Part shown: one piece after another, positions 1-6,914 of the stretch | How the letters are laid out: each line of letters opens with the position of its first letter | Numbering within the stretch: position 1 is the stretch's first letter | Assembly (NCBI GenBank): GCA_947479185.1 | Contig: CANJYY010000089.1 | Coordinates: 1-8,612 of the forward strand | Origin: Caulobacteraceae bacterium | GTDB lineage: Bacteria > Pseudomonadota > Alphaproteobacteria > Caulobacterales > Caulobacteraceae | Direction of reading: 5' to 3' | DNA length: 8,612 bases | Translations under genes and position numbers: made by a program | Notes under the pieces: generated by a model | What the model was told of the DNA's origin: nothing | Databases searched by the model: none | The model's input: only the letters and a program-made list of their open reading frames with translations

Positions 1-1154
1 AGAACCGCCTGGCCTTCGCCACGCGCACCATCCACGGCGGCCAGGCCCACGACCCGACGACGGGCGCGGTGATGGTGCCGATCTACGCCACCTCGACCTA
101 CGCCCAGGAGAGTCCGGGCGTGCACAAGGGCTTCGAATACGCTCGCAGCCAGAACCCGACCCGCTTCGCCTTCGAGCGCTGCGTGGCCAATCTGGAGAGC
201 GGCGTGGCGGCCTTCGCCTTCGCCTCGGGCCTGGCGGCGGCCTCGACGACGCTGGAACTGCTCGACAGTGGCGCGCACGTGATCGCCTCGGACGATCTCT
301 ACGGCGGCAGCTACCGGCTGATGCAACGGGTGCGGACCCGCTCGGCGGGTCTCTCCTTCAGCTTCGTCGACATGACCGACCCGGGGGCCATCGAAGCGGC
401 CATCCGTCCCGAGACGAAAATGATCTGGGTCGAGACCCCGACCAATCCGACCCTGCGGCTGGTCGATCTCGCGGCCGCTGCGGCGGTGGCGAAAAGGCAC
501 GGCCTGATCAGCGTCGCCGACAACACCTTCGCCAGCCCGTACGTCCAGCGGCCGCTGGAGCACGGCTTCGACCTGGTGCTGCATTCGACGACCAAATACC
601 TCAACGGCCATTCGGACATGGTCGGCGGCGTGGTGGCGGTCGGCGAGAACCAGGCGCTCGAGGAGCAGATGCGCTTCCTGCAGAACGCCGTCGGCGCCGT
701 ATCCGGACCGTTCGACAGCTTCCTCGCCCTGCGCGGCCTGAAGACCCTGGCCCTGCGCATGGAGCGCCACTGCCAGAGCGCCCTGCGCATCGCCCAATGG
801 CTGGAGGCGCGCGACGACGTGACCCGCGTCATCTATCCGGGCCTCGAAAGCCATCCGCAGCACGCGCTGGCGCAGCGTCAGATGAACGGCTTCGGCGGCA
901 TCATTTCGGTCGACATCGCCGGTGATCTGGCGCGGGCGCGGCGGGTGCTGGAGCGGACGCAGCTGTTCACCCTCGCCGAGTCGCTCGGCGGCGTGGAAAG
1001 CCTGATCGAGCATCCGGCGATCATGACCCACGCCTCGATCCCGCCCGAGCAGCGGGCGGCGATCGGCATCAGCGACACCCTGATCAGGCTTTCGGTGGGG
1101 ATCGAGGACTGCGACGACCTGCTGGCCGATCTTTCGCAGGCGCTTTCGACCTGA
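1..1154 (+). CDS. Cystathionine gamma-synthase/lyase family PLP enzyme (5'-truncated)
   Basis: The gene enters from the left edge already in frame: codons from position 3 read NRLAFATRTIHGGQ, the usual N-terminus of Cys/Met-metabolism PLP enzymes, so the true start lies a few codons outside the window. About 383 residues are visible, close to full family length. Seen motifs are the PIYATSTYAQ strand, YARSQNPTR, the cofactor-contacting aspartate in SVADNTFASP, the Schiff-base lysine in HSTTKYLNGHSD (codon 594-596), and the C-terminal SLGGVESLIEHPAIMTHASIP and LIRLSVGIED blocks. Family members are cytosolic tetramers that form or cleave cystathionine in methionine/cysteine metabolism. Synthase (MetB), gamma-lyase and homocysteine-forming variants cannot be separated by eye. 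The fold is complete to the C-terminus, with TGA at 1152-1154. The last 71 nt overlap the convergent mechanosensitive channel gene. Confidence 0.93.
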   Translation, partial: NRLAFATRTIHGGQAHDPTTGAVMVPIYATSTYAQESPGVHKGFEYARSQNPTRFAFERCVANLESGVAAFAFASGLAAASTTLELLDSGAHVIASDDLYGGSYRLMQRVRTRSAGLSFSFVDMTDPGAIEAAIRPETKMIWVETPTNPTLRLVDLAAAAAVAKRHGLISVADNTFASPYVQRPLEHGFDLVLHSTTKYLNGHSDMVGGVVAVGENQALEEQMRFLQNAVGAVSGPFDSFLALRGLKTLALRMERHCQSALRIAQWLEARDDVTRVIYPGLESHPQHALAQRQMNGFGGIISVDIAGDLARARRVLERTQLFTLAESLGGVESLIEHPAIMTHASIPPEQRAAIGISDTLIRLSVGIEDCDDLLADLSQALST

Positions 1155-2052
1155 ACAGGGAGCGCGGCGGGATTGGCGCCGACTGATCCACCGCGCTGGA
1201 GGGACGGGGCGGGGCCAGCACGCAGGCCGGGTCCTCCGACAGCAGATGCGCGGCCAGCATCAGGTCGGTGCGCACGGCCGAGACGTCGTCCCGCACGACC
1301 CACACCCGCACGGCGGCCTGGGCGAAGGCCTCGGTCAGGTCGAGCACCTCGATCAGCGGCGGCGGCTCCTTGCGCACCCGGGGGTCGCTCTCGACCCGCT
1401 CGCGCAGCCGCTGCAGCACCGCGATGATGTCTGCCTTCAGCGGGACCTTGAACACCACGTCGACGCGGCGTTTCGAGTGGGTGCTGTAGTTGAGGATGAC
1501 GTCGCCGAAGACCTTGCCGTTGGGAATGACGACCTTGATGTTGTCGGCCGTGGCCAGCTCGGTGACCAGCAGGTCCAGCGCCTTCACGGTGCCCTGGCGG
1601 CCGGCGCTCTCGATCACGTCCCCGACGCGATAGGGGCGGAAGATCAGGATCATCACCCCGGCGGCGATGTTCGACAGCGCCCCCTGCAGGGCCAGGCCGA
1701 TGGCCAGCGAGGCGGCGGTCAGGACGGCCAGGATCGAGGTCGCCTGCACGCCCAGTTGCTGCAGCACCGCCACCAGGCCCATGGCCAGAACGCCGAACCG
1801 GACCACCGAGCCGACGAAGGTCTGCAGGGTCGGGTCGGTCGGGTGGCGGGCCGAATGCAGCCGGCCGATGGCGCGCTGGACCAGCCGCGAGGCCCAGCCC
1901 GAGGCCCAGATCGCCAGGGCCAGGATCAGCACCGCGGCGATCAGGTTGACCGCCAGTCGGCCGCCGATGTCGCGGAACTGGGTCAGCAGGGCCTCTCCGG
2001 TCGAGAGGTGGCGAAGCAGTTGCGGATCGACCGCGTCCGGCAGAATGTTCAT
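1084..2052 (-). CDS. mscS: Small-conductance mechanosensitive channel, MscS family
   Basis: This encodes a 322-residue inner-membrane channel that would open under membrane tension to release solutes on hypo-osmotic shock. TM1 is about residues 33-54 and TM2 about 78-100. The diagnostic TM3 pore helix and linker at about 105-145 (ILAVLTAASLAIGL, ALQGALSNIAAGV, then IFRPYRVGD) match E. coli MscS closely. They are followed by the beta-domain with TVKALDLLVTELATADN and VVIPNGKVFGDVILN (about 155-187). I chose ATG 2052; a TTG at 2088 would add 12 residues, and neither has a clear Shine-Dalgarno. The C-terminus is odd: where MscS normally ends in a helix plus a GIxFPxPQ-like strand, this protein has a Pro/Arg/Ser-rich tail (about 278-322) whose end is read antisense to the neighbouring PLP enzyme. 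A frameshift or recent loss of the original stop is possible. Confidence 0.9.
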   Translation of the reverse strand: MNILPDAVDPQLLRHLSTGEALLTQFRDIGGRLAVNLIAAVLILALAIWASGWASRLVQRAIGRLHSARHPTDPTLQTFVGSVVRFGVLAMGLVAVLQQLGVQATSILAVLTAASLAIGLALQGALSNIAAGVMILIFRPYRVGDVIESAGRQGTVKALDLLVTELATADNIKVVIPNGKVFGDVILNYSTHSKRRVDVVFKVPLKADIIAVLQRLRERVESDPRVRKEPPPLIEVLDLTEAFAQAAVRVWVVRDDVSAVRTDLMLAAHLLSEDPACVLAPPRPSSAVDQSAPIPPRSLFRSKAPAKDRPAGRRSPRSPPKA

Positions 2053-2176
2053 ACGGTCTGGCTTGCTGTGTGACGCCCCGTCCGTCAACGGTCACGACAA
2101 TCGCCGGGTTCCGGGCCCGGCCGCAACGCAACAACCGGTTACAGGGTTTGTGTCGAACCCGGGCCCGTCCGCCGCT
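2053..2176. promoter_or_regulatory. Divergent intergenic region between the mscS-like and aminotransferase genes
   Basis: This 124-bp spacer separates two divergent starts and must hold the leftward promoter for the channel and the rightward promoter for the aminotransferase. It contains the palindrome CCGGGCCCGG (2111-2120), the 8-bp palindrome AACCGGTT (2133-2140), and a small dyad GGGTT-N7-AACCC (2144-2148/2156-2160). I cannot assign convincing -35/-10 boxes, and no Shine-Dalgarno precedes either start. Short leaders or leaderless transcripts are therefore plausible. Confidence 0.45.
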
Positions 2177-3349
2177 ATGAGCCGCCCCATGAGCATCGCC
2201 TTCATCGACCTCGCCGCGCAGCAGCGCCGCATCCGCGACCGCCTCGACGCGGCCATCGCCAAAGTCCTCGACCATGGCGGCTACGTCATGGGTCCGGAGG
2301 TCCGCCAGTTCGAGGCCGAGCTGGCCGCCTTCGGCCAGGCGCCGCTGGCCCTCAGCTGCGCCAACGGCACCGACGCCATCGCCCTGCCGCTGATGGCCTG
2401 GGGGATCGGCAAGGGCGACGCGGTCTTCTGCCCGTCGTTCACCTTCACCGCCACGCCGGAAGTCGTGCCGTGGGTCGAGGCGACGCCGGTGTTCGTCGAC
2501 GTGCTGCCGGACACCTTCAACCTCGACCCGGCGAAGCTCGAAGCCGCCATTGAGGCTGTGAAGGCCGAGGGCAAGCTCAAGCCCGCCGTGGTCATCGCCG
2601 TCGACCTGTTCGGCCAGCCGGCCGACTATCCGGCCCTGCGCGCCATCTGCGACCGCCACGGCCTGAAGCTGGTCAGCGACAGCGCCCAGGGCTTCGGCTG
2701 CACCCTGAACGGCCAGCACCCGATCCATTGGGCCGACGTGGCCACCACCAGTTTCTTCCCGGCCAAGCCGCTCGGCTGCTACGGCGACGGCGGGGCGGTG
2801 CTGATGAAGGACAAGGCCCTGTGGGACCTGATGGACAGCTACCGCGTCCACGGCAAGGCGGTGGCCGCCGACCTCAACGGCCGGGTGTTCGACCATGACC
2901 CGAAGTACCTCAATGCCCGCATCGGCATGAACTCGCGTCTCGACACGATCCAGGCCGCGGTGCTGATCGAGAAGCTGGCCATCTTCGCCGACGAGATCAC
3001 GATGCGGCAGGTGGTCGCCGACCGCTATGCCGAGGGCCTCAAGGGCGCGGTCCTGTCGACGCCGAAGGTCATCGACGGCGGCCAGTCGGTCTGGGCCCAG
3101 TATGTCATCGAGCACGACAACCGCGACGGCCTCGCCGCCCATTTGAAGACCCAGGGCGTACCGACGGCGGTCTACTACCCCGTGCCGATGCATGTGCAGG
3201 AACCCTACGCCCACTTCCCGCAGGGCGCCGGCGGCCTGCCGGTCACCGAGGCCCTGGCCGACAAGGTCCTGGCCCTGCCGATGCATCCCTACATGGACGA
3301 GGCCACGCAGCAGCAGATCATCGACGCGGTGACGGGCTTCAACGGCTAG
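2177..3349 (+). CDS. DegT/DnrJ/EryC1/StrS-family sugar aminotransferase (WbpE-like)
   Basis: This 390-residue PLP enzyme of the nucleotide-sugar aminotransferase family would transfer an amino group, usually from glutamate, to a keto-sugar nucleotide for surface polysaccharide or glycoconjugate synthesis. It resembles WbpE, the UDP-3-keto-GlcNAc-uronate aminotransferase, along its whole length: FIDLAAQQ at the N-terminus, GPEVRQFE, SCANGTDAI (about 60-68), SFTFTATPEVV, SDSAQGFG with the cofactor-contacting Asp168, Schiff-base Lys197 in TSFFPAKPLGCYGDGGA, MNSRLDTIQAAVL (251-263) and GVPTAVYYPVPMH. Start ATG 2177 is chosen; ATG 2189 (four residues shorter) fits the family equally well. The open frame runs upstream to 1667, but that part is antisense to the channel and not real. 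No other nucleotide-sugar gene is in the window, so the substrate is uncertain. Confidence 0.92.
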   Translation: MSRPMSIAFIDLAAQQRRIRDRLDAAIAKVLDHGGYVMGPEVRQFEAELAAFGQAPLALSCANGTDAIALPLMAWGIGKGDAVFCPSFTFTATPEVVPWVEATPVFVDVLPDTFNLDPAKLEAAIEAVKAEGKLKPAVVIAVDLFGQPADYPALRAICDRHGLKLVSDSAQGFGCTLNGQHPIHWADVATTSFFPAKPLGCYGDGGAVLMKDKALWDLMDSYRVHGKAVAADLNGRVFDHDPKYLNARIGMNSRLDTIQAAVLIEKLAIFADEITMRQVVADRYAEGLKGAVLSTPKVIDGGQSVWAQYVIEHDNRDGLAAHLKTQGVPTAVYYPVPMHVQEPYAHFPQGAGGLPVTEALADKVLALPMHPYMDEATQQQIIDAVTGFNG

Positions 3350-4950
3350 TCCAGCATCCGCTCCAGCGTCGCCAGTTCGTCCGCTTCCCGCGCCGGCTTG
3401 TCCCAGCGGATGCGGCTGATGCGGGGAAAGCGCATGGCCACGCCGCTCTTGTGGCGGGTCGAGCGCTGCAGGCCCTCGAAGGCCACCTCCAGCACCAGGC
3501 CGAAGTCGCGGTTGGCGGTCACCGACCGCACCGGCCCGAACCGGTCAATGGTGTTGTCGCGGACGAACCTGTCGAGCTGCTTCAGCTCCTCGTCGGTGAA
3601 GCCGAAATAGGCCTTGCCCACCGGGGTCAGGGCCTGGTCGCCGTTTGCGTCCTCGCGCCAGACGCCGAAGGTGAAGTCGGAATAGAAGCTCGACCGGCGG
3701 CCATGGCCGCGCTGGGCGTACATCAGCACCGCGTCGATCAGGTGTGGATCCCGCTTCCACTTGAACCACGGCCCTTTGGGCCGGCCCGCCTCGTAGAGGC
3801 TGTCGAGGCGCTTGAGCATCAGGCCCTCGGCGATGCGCGGGTCACCCTCGGGCGGCGCGGCGCGCAGGGCGGCCAGCGCATCCCAGCTTTCGAACGGTTG
3901 TAGCGGCGAGAGGTCAATTCGGGGGCTGTTCGCCGCCAGAACGAACGATTCGAGCCGTTTTCGCCTTTCCGTAAAGGAAAGCGCGCGAAGATCTTCCTCG
4001 CCGTCCAGCAGCAGGTCGTAGGCCCGGATCGCGGCGGGAAAGGCGGTCAGCAGCTTCGCATCGACGGTCTTGCGGTTCAGCCGCTGCTGCAGGTCGCCGA
4101 ACGGCGCGACCCGGCCGTCCCGCATGACGAGCAGTTCGCCATCCAGCGCCCCCTCGAAGGTCATCGCCGCCAGGACGTCAGGGAAGGTGTGGCTGATGTC
4201 GTCGCCGGTGCGGGTATAGAGCCTCGCCTCGCCCCGCTCGCGCACAGCCTGCACCCGGATGCCGTCCCACTTCCATTCGGCGGCGTAGCCGGCCGGGTCG
4301 AGCCTGGCGAAGTCGACGGCCTCGTCGATCGGCTGGGCCAGCATCACCGGCCGGAAGCGGCCCGGGTTGTCGGCGCTGGGCGCCTCGGAGCGGCCCTCCA
4401 GCCAGGCGAACAGGTCTTCGTAGGGCGGCGCCAGCGCATGCCAGACCTCCTCGATCTCGCCGACGGTCACCCCACCCAGATCGGCGCAGGCCTGTCGCGC
4501 CAGCCGGGCCGAGACCCCGACCCGCAGGCCGCCGGTCAGCAGCTTGAGCAGCGCCCACCGCCCGTCCGGATCCAGCGCGTCGAGCCAGCGCTCGATCAGC
4601 GGCTGGACCTCGGCGCGCGTCGCCGTACGCAGCGCCTCGACCACCTCCGACAGCTCCGGCTCGCGGTTGGCGCCCGGCTGGGCAGGCCAGACCAGGGCCA
4701 CGGTCTCGGCCAGGTCGCCGACATAGTCGTAGGACCAGCCGAACAGCACCGGGTCCATGCGCGCCTCGACGGCCTTGCGGATAGCGGCCGGCTTGGCGGC
4801 CGAAAAGCTCAGCGTCCCGGTCAGGGCCGCCAGGGCCCAGCCCCGATCGGGATCGGCCGTGTCGCGCAGGAAATCGCGCACCAGCCGCAGCTTCGCGTTG
4901 CGCGAGGCGGTGAAGGCGAGACGGTCCAGCAGATGGGCGAAGGCGCGCAT
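3346..4950 (-). CDS. ligC: ATP-dependent DNA ligase, cisplatin-response/LigC type
   Basis: This 534-residue ATP-dependent DNA ligase belongs to the bacterial family annotated as the cisplatin damage response, or ligase-associated-cluster, ligase. The alpha-helical DNA-binding domain is about residues 1-190, with family hallmarks SRNAKLRLV (16-24), DRGWALAALTG (35-45) and SYDYVGDLAETVAL (73-86). The nucleotidyltransferase core follows: adenylated Lys227 in EWKWDGIR, DGELL (270-274), EGLMLKR (375-381) and WFKWKR (395-400). The C-terminal OB domain runs from about 402 to the end and includes ISRIRWDK near 511-518. ATG 4950 is chosen because MRAFAHLLDRL matches the usual family start; the in-frame extension to 5076 passes through an intergenic repeat and is not coding. 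Upstream on the same strand lie a membrane protein and the partner exonuclease. Its TAG stop interlocks with that of the convergent aminotransferase. Confidence 0.94.
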   Translation of the reverse strand: MRAFAHLLDRLAFTASRNAKLRLVRDFLRDTADPDRGWALAALTGTLSFSAAKPAAIRKAVEARMDPVLFGWSYDYVGDLAETVALVWPAQPGANREPELSEVVEALRTATRAEVQPLIERWLDALDPDGRWALLKLLTGGLRVGVSARLARQACADLGGVTVGEIEEVWHALAPPYEDLFAWLEGRSEAPSADNPGRFRPVMLAQPIDEAVDFARLDPAGYAAEWKWDGIRVQAVRERGEARLYTRTGDDISHTFPDVLAAMTFEGALDGELLVMRDGRVAPFGDLQQRLNRKTVDAKLLTAFPAAIRAYDLLLDGEEDLRALSFTERRKRLESFVLAANSPRIDLSPLQPFESWDALAALRAAPPEGDPRIAEGLMLKRLDSLYEAGRPKGPWFKWKRDPHLIDAVLMYAQRGHGRRSSFYSDFTFGVWREDANGDQALTPVGKAYFGFTDEELKQLDRFVRDNTIDRFGPVRSVTANRDFGLVLEVAFEGLQRSTRHKSGVAMRFPRISRIRWDKPAREADELATLERMLD

Positions 4951-4974
4951 GGTGAGGGAATGTAGTCCATGCCG

Positions 4975-4990
4975 GGGAGGTTGCCCTCCC
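4975..4990 (-). other. Short GC stem-loop upstream of the ligase start
   Basis: GGGAGG (4975-4980) and CCTCCC (4985-4990) form a perfect 6-bp stem with a 4-nt loop, 24 nt upstream of the ligase ATG. No T-tract follows in the leftward direction, so it is not a normal intrinsic terminator. It could structure the ligase leader, or be chance in GC-rich DNA. Confidence 0.4.
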
Positions 4991-5017
4991 GCGGCTTCAA
5001 AGGCCGTGTCGAGAGGT

Positions 5018-5059
5018 TGCGTGGTTCGACACGCGGCTTCGCCGCTGCTCACCATGACG
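5018..5059 (-). repeat. REP-like intergenic repeat, unit A (inverted)
   Basis: Read on the minus strand this 42-nt unit starts CGTCATGGTGAGCAGC and ends GTGTCGAACCACGCA. It folds on itself: a 5-bp stem GCGGC/GCCGC closes a GAA triloop, with an outer imperfect stem whose lower pairs are T6-A38, G7-C37, G8-C36 and T9-A35. It aligns with unit B (5084-5125) at 36 of 42 positions in opposite orientation, 24 nt away. Sequences of the GTCATCCTGAGC...TGTCGAAGGA type are common intergenic repeats in several proteobacterial genomes. Confidence 0.72.
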
Positions 5060-5083
5060 TGGATTTTGAGCGCCACCTCTGCC

Positions 5084-5125
5084 CGTCATCCTGAGCAGCC
5101 GCGAAGCGGCGTGTCGAAGGACGCA
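5084..5125 (+). repeat. REP-like intergenic repeat, unit B
   Basis: Read on the plus strand this unit starts CGTCATCCTGAGCAGC and ends GTGTCGAAGGACGCA. It has the same fold as unit A (stem GCCGC/GCGGC, GAA triloop, outer pairs C7-G37 and C8-G36). Every difference from unit A keeps base pairing. It ends 7 nt before the complement of the stop codon of the membrane-protein gene, so it lies immediately downstream of that gene. Together the two units form a BIME-like inverted pair that could also fold into one long hairpin. Confidence 0.75.
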
Positions 5126-5132
5126 CGCGCCC

Positions 5133-5858
5133 TCAGCTCTCCGCCAGGTCTCCCAGGATGGTGATCTTTTGCCAGATCTTGCGGCCGAGGTCGGTGCAGA
5201 GGTTTTCGACGTCGCTGGCGGCGGCGATGACGATGTGGTCGTGGCTCTCGCCGGCGTAAAGGGCCGACAGCTTGCCGGTCAGGGCCAGCATCTCGGCGCA
5301 GTATTCGAGATAGCGGGTCAGCTCGAAGCGCGTCATGCGCCGCTCCGGCGAGGAGGGGGTGGAGCCGCCCCCGCCCAGCAGGACGGTCGGGTCCTTGGTC
5401 AGCTGGTGCATGTCGACGACGTGGGCGAACGAGCGCAGCTCGTGCAGCGCCGTCTGGGTGCGTGCCCGCTTCCAGCGCTCCTCCAGCGTCAGCAGGAACC
5501 ACAGGCCGGCGCCCATCAGGATGATCAGGTTGACGCTGGATTCCAGCGTCCCGGAGAGGGTCGGGTCGTCGCGGTGTTCCACCAGCGCGGACCAGTCGAC
5601 ATCCTTCAGGATCAGCACGAAGCCCCCGACTCCGACCGCCGCCACGAGGAAGACCAGGGTGCGCAGCAGCAGGTAGGGGCGAGACAGGCCGCCGGCGCGT
5701 CGCGCCGTGTCGCGCGCGGTGTCGAGCAGCTGCGCCGCCGCGCCGGTCAGGCCGGAGTCGGGAAACCGCTCGGCGATCCGGTCGGCCAGCTTGCCGACGG
5801 TCCTGACGATCTCGTCGGCGTTCAGCGAGCGATAGTTGCGTGCGGCCTTGCGGCTCAT
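5133..5858 (-). CDS. Uncharacterised two-TM membrane protein within the exonuclease-ligase cluster
   Basis: I do not recognise a named family for this 241-residue protein. It has a basic, helical N-terminal part (1-60), a hydrophobic segment at about 63-85 (PYLLLRTLVFLVAAVGVGGF), a short loop with several acidic residues, and a second at about 107-125 (SSVNLIILMGAGLWFLLTL). A soluble C-terminal domain (about 127-241) includes HELRSFAHVVDMHQLTKDP (139-157), a Gly/Ser/Pro linker (162-172), RYLEYCAEMLALTGKLSALY (182-201) and DLGRKIWQKITILGDL (223-238). Both termini are probably cytosolic (inference). The start at ATG 5858 is well supported by GGGGGAG five nt upstream. The gene lies 48 nt after the exonuclease stop and 182 nt before the ligase start, all in one direction, which suggests co-transcription and a possible role with them. 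There is no catalytic motif I can name. Confidence 0.82.
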   Translation of the reverse strand: MSRKAARNYRSLNADEIVRTVGKLADRIAERFPDSGLTGAAAQLLDTARDTARRAGGLSRPYLLLRTLVFLVAAVGVGGFVLILKDVDWSALVEHRDDPTLSGTLESSVNLIILMGAGLWFLLTLEERWKRARTQTALHELRSFAHVVDMHQLTKDPTVLLGGGGSTPSSPERRMTRFELTRYLEYCAEMLALTGKLSALYAGESHDHIVIAAASDVENLCTDLGRKIWQKITILGDLAES

Positions 5859-5863
5859 CGGTA

Positions 5864-5870
5864 CTCCCCC
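5864..5870 (-). promoter_or_regulatory. Strong Shine-Dalgarno for the two-TM membrane protein
   Basis: On the minus strand GGGGGAG is followed by a 5-nt spacer and the ATG at 5858. It is the clearest ribosome binding site in the leftward cluster and fixes the start. An open frame reaching back to 5892 is not needed. Confidence 0.7.
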
Positions 5871-5906
5871 ACGACGCCCATTCGGCCCCCAAAACGCGCG
5901 CGCCGT

Positions 5907-6914
5907 CTAGTCCTCGTCCTCTTCCTCGTAGCCGACCAGGGCCAGGGCCCGCGCCGGCTGGTTACGCAGCGCGCACCAGCGCAGCAGGGCCTCTTCCCGG
6001 CCATGGGTGATCCACACCTCGCCGGGCGACAGTTCGGCGAGGGTGTCGGTCAGCTCGTCCCAGTCGGCGTGGTCGGAGATCACCAGCGGCAGCTCGACGC
6101 CGCGCTGCCGGGCCCGGGCCCGGACCCGCATCCACCCCGAGCAGAAGGCGCTGACCGGGTCGGCGAACCGCCGGCTCCAGCGGTCCCCCAGCGCCGAGGG
6201 CGGGCAGATGACGATCTCTCCGGCCAGGTCGCCCTGCGCCTCGGTGGCCGAGGCCAGCGGTCCGAGGTCGACGCCGTGGCGGGCGTAGAGGGCGTTCAGG
6301 CCTTCCATCGCGCCGTGCACATGGATCGTCCGGTCGTGGCCGGCCTCGCGCAGCAGGGCGATGACCCGCTGGGCCTTGCCGAGCGCATAGGCGCCGACCA
6401 GATGGGTCCGCTCCGGAAACTGGTCGAGGGACTTCAGCAGCCGCGCCACCTCGTCGGCGGCGTCCGGATGACGGAAGACCGGCAGGCCGAAGGTCGCCTC
6501 GGTGACGAACACGTCGCAAGGCACGGGCTCGAACGCCGGGCAGGTCGGATCGCGCCGCCGCTTGTAGTCGCCGGACACCACCACGGTCATGCCCTTCCAG
6601 CGCACGACCACCTGGGCCGAACCCAGCACATGGCCGGCCGGGACCAGGGTGATCTCGACGCCGTCGCGGGCGATGGTCTCGCCATAGGCCAGCGGCCGCA
6701 CGGCCCCGGCGAAGGCCTCGCCGTAGCGCGTGGCCATGATGTCCAGCGTCTGCGGCGTGGCGGCGACATGGCCGTGGCCGGCCCGCGCGTGGTCCGCATG
6801 CCCGTGGGTGATCACCGCCCGCGCCACCGGCCGCACGGGGTCGATATGGAAGTCGCCCGGCGGGCAATAGAGGCCGGCCGGGGTCGGGTGCAGCAGGGCT
6901 TCAGGTTTCAGCAT
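5907..6914 (-). CDS. Ligase-associated DNA exonuclease, metallo-beta-lactamase/beta-CASP fold
   Basis: This 335-residue protein matches the putative exonuclease family found beside LigC-type ligases. Visible metal-binding motifs are HGHADH (37-42), H95 in PAGHVLGSA, and D116 in VSGDYKRRRDP. Further family-type segments are FVTEATFGLP (136-145), GAYALGKAQR (174-183), VISDHADWDE (278-287) and VWITHGRE (300-307), typical of SNM1/CPSF-like nucleases. Its predicted job is processing DNA ends before sealing by the ligase encoded in the same direction downstream (from family context). ATG 6914 is chosen because MLKPEALLHPTPAGLYCPPGD fits the family N-terminus; the open frame back to 7271 is antisense to the thioesterase gene. 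No strong Shine-Dalgarno is seen. The C-terminus ends in an acidic run (YEEEDED), possibly a contact tail. Confidence 0.93.
   Translation of the reverse strand: MLKPEALLHPTPAGLYCPPGDFHIDPVRPVARAVITHGHADHARAGHGHVAATPQTLDIMATRYGEAFAGAVRPLAYGETIARDGVEITLVPAGHVLGSAQVVVRWKGMTVVVSGDYKRRRDPTCPAFEPVPCDVFVTEATFGLPVFRHPDAADEVARLLKSLDQFPERTHLVGAYALGKAQRVIALLREAGHDRTIHVHGAMEGLNALYARHGVDLGPLASATEAQGDLAGEIVICPPSALGDRWSRRFADPVSAFCSGWMRVRARARQRGVELPLVISDHADWDELTDTLAELSPGEVWITHGREEALLRWCALRNQPARALALVGYEEEDED

Larger units (their letters stand above)
4951..5132. other. 182-nt gap between membrane-protein and ligase genes
   Basis: This gap carries no gene. It holds two inverted 42-nt repeat units (5018-5059 and 5084-5125), a short GC hairpin (4975-4990) and the ligase start region. 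No obvious -35/-10 pair or Shine-Dalgarno precedes the ligase ATG at 4950. Transcripts from the exonuclease and membrane-protein genes could read through, in which case the repeats would form strong RNA structure just upstream of the ligase. Confidence 0.5.

Noticed and set aside
1246..2073. 275-codon plus-strand frame opposite the channel gene
   Set aside because: His/Gln/Asp/Gly-rich shadow of the MscS gene, whose pore motifs are unmistakable.
878..3286. 802-codon open frame on the minus strand
   Set aside because: It runs antisense through two recognised genes and in another frame of the channel gene, with low-complexity Arg/Gly/Asp/His-rich composition typical of shadow frames in GC-rich DNA.
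4189..4965. 258-codon plus-strand frame opposite the ligase
   Set aside because: Shadow of the ligase gene; no domain and a biased composition.
4951..5076. 42-residue N-terminal extension of the ligase
   Set aside because: It passes through the intergenic repeat unit at 5018-5059, and the family N-terminus begins at the ATG at 4950.
5018..5125. CRISPR or transposon terminal repeats
   Set aside because: There are only two units, in inverted orientation with a 24-nt spacer and no transposase between them; a REP/BIME-like element fits better.
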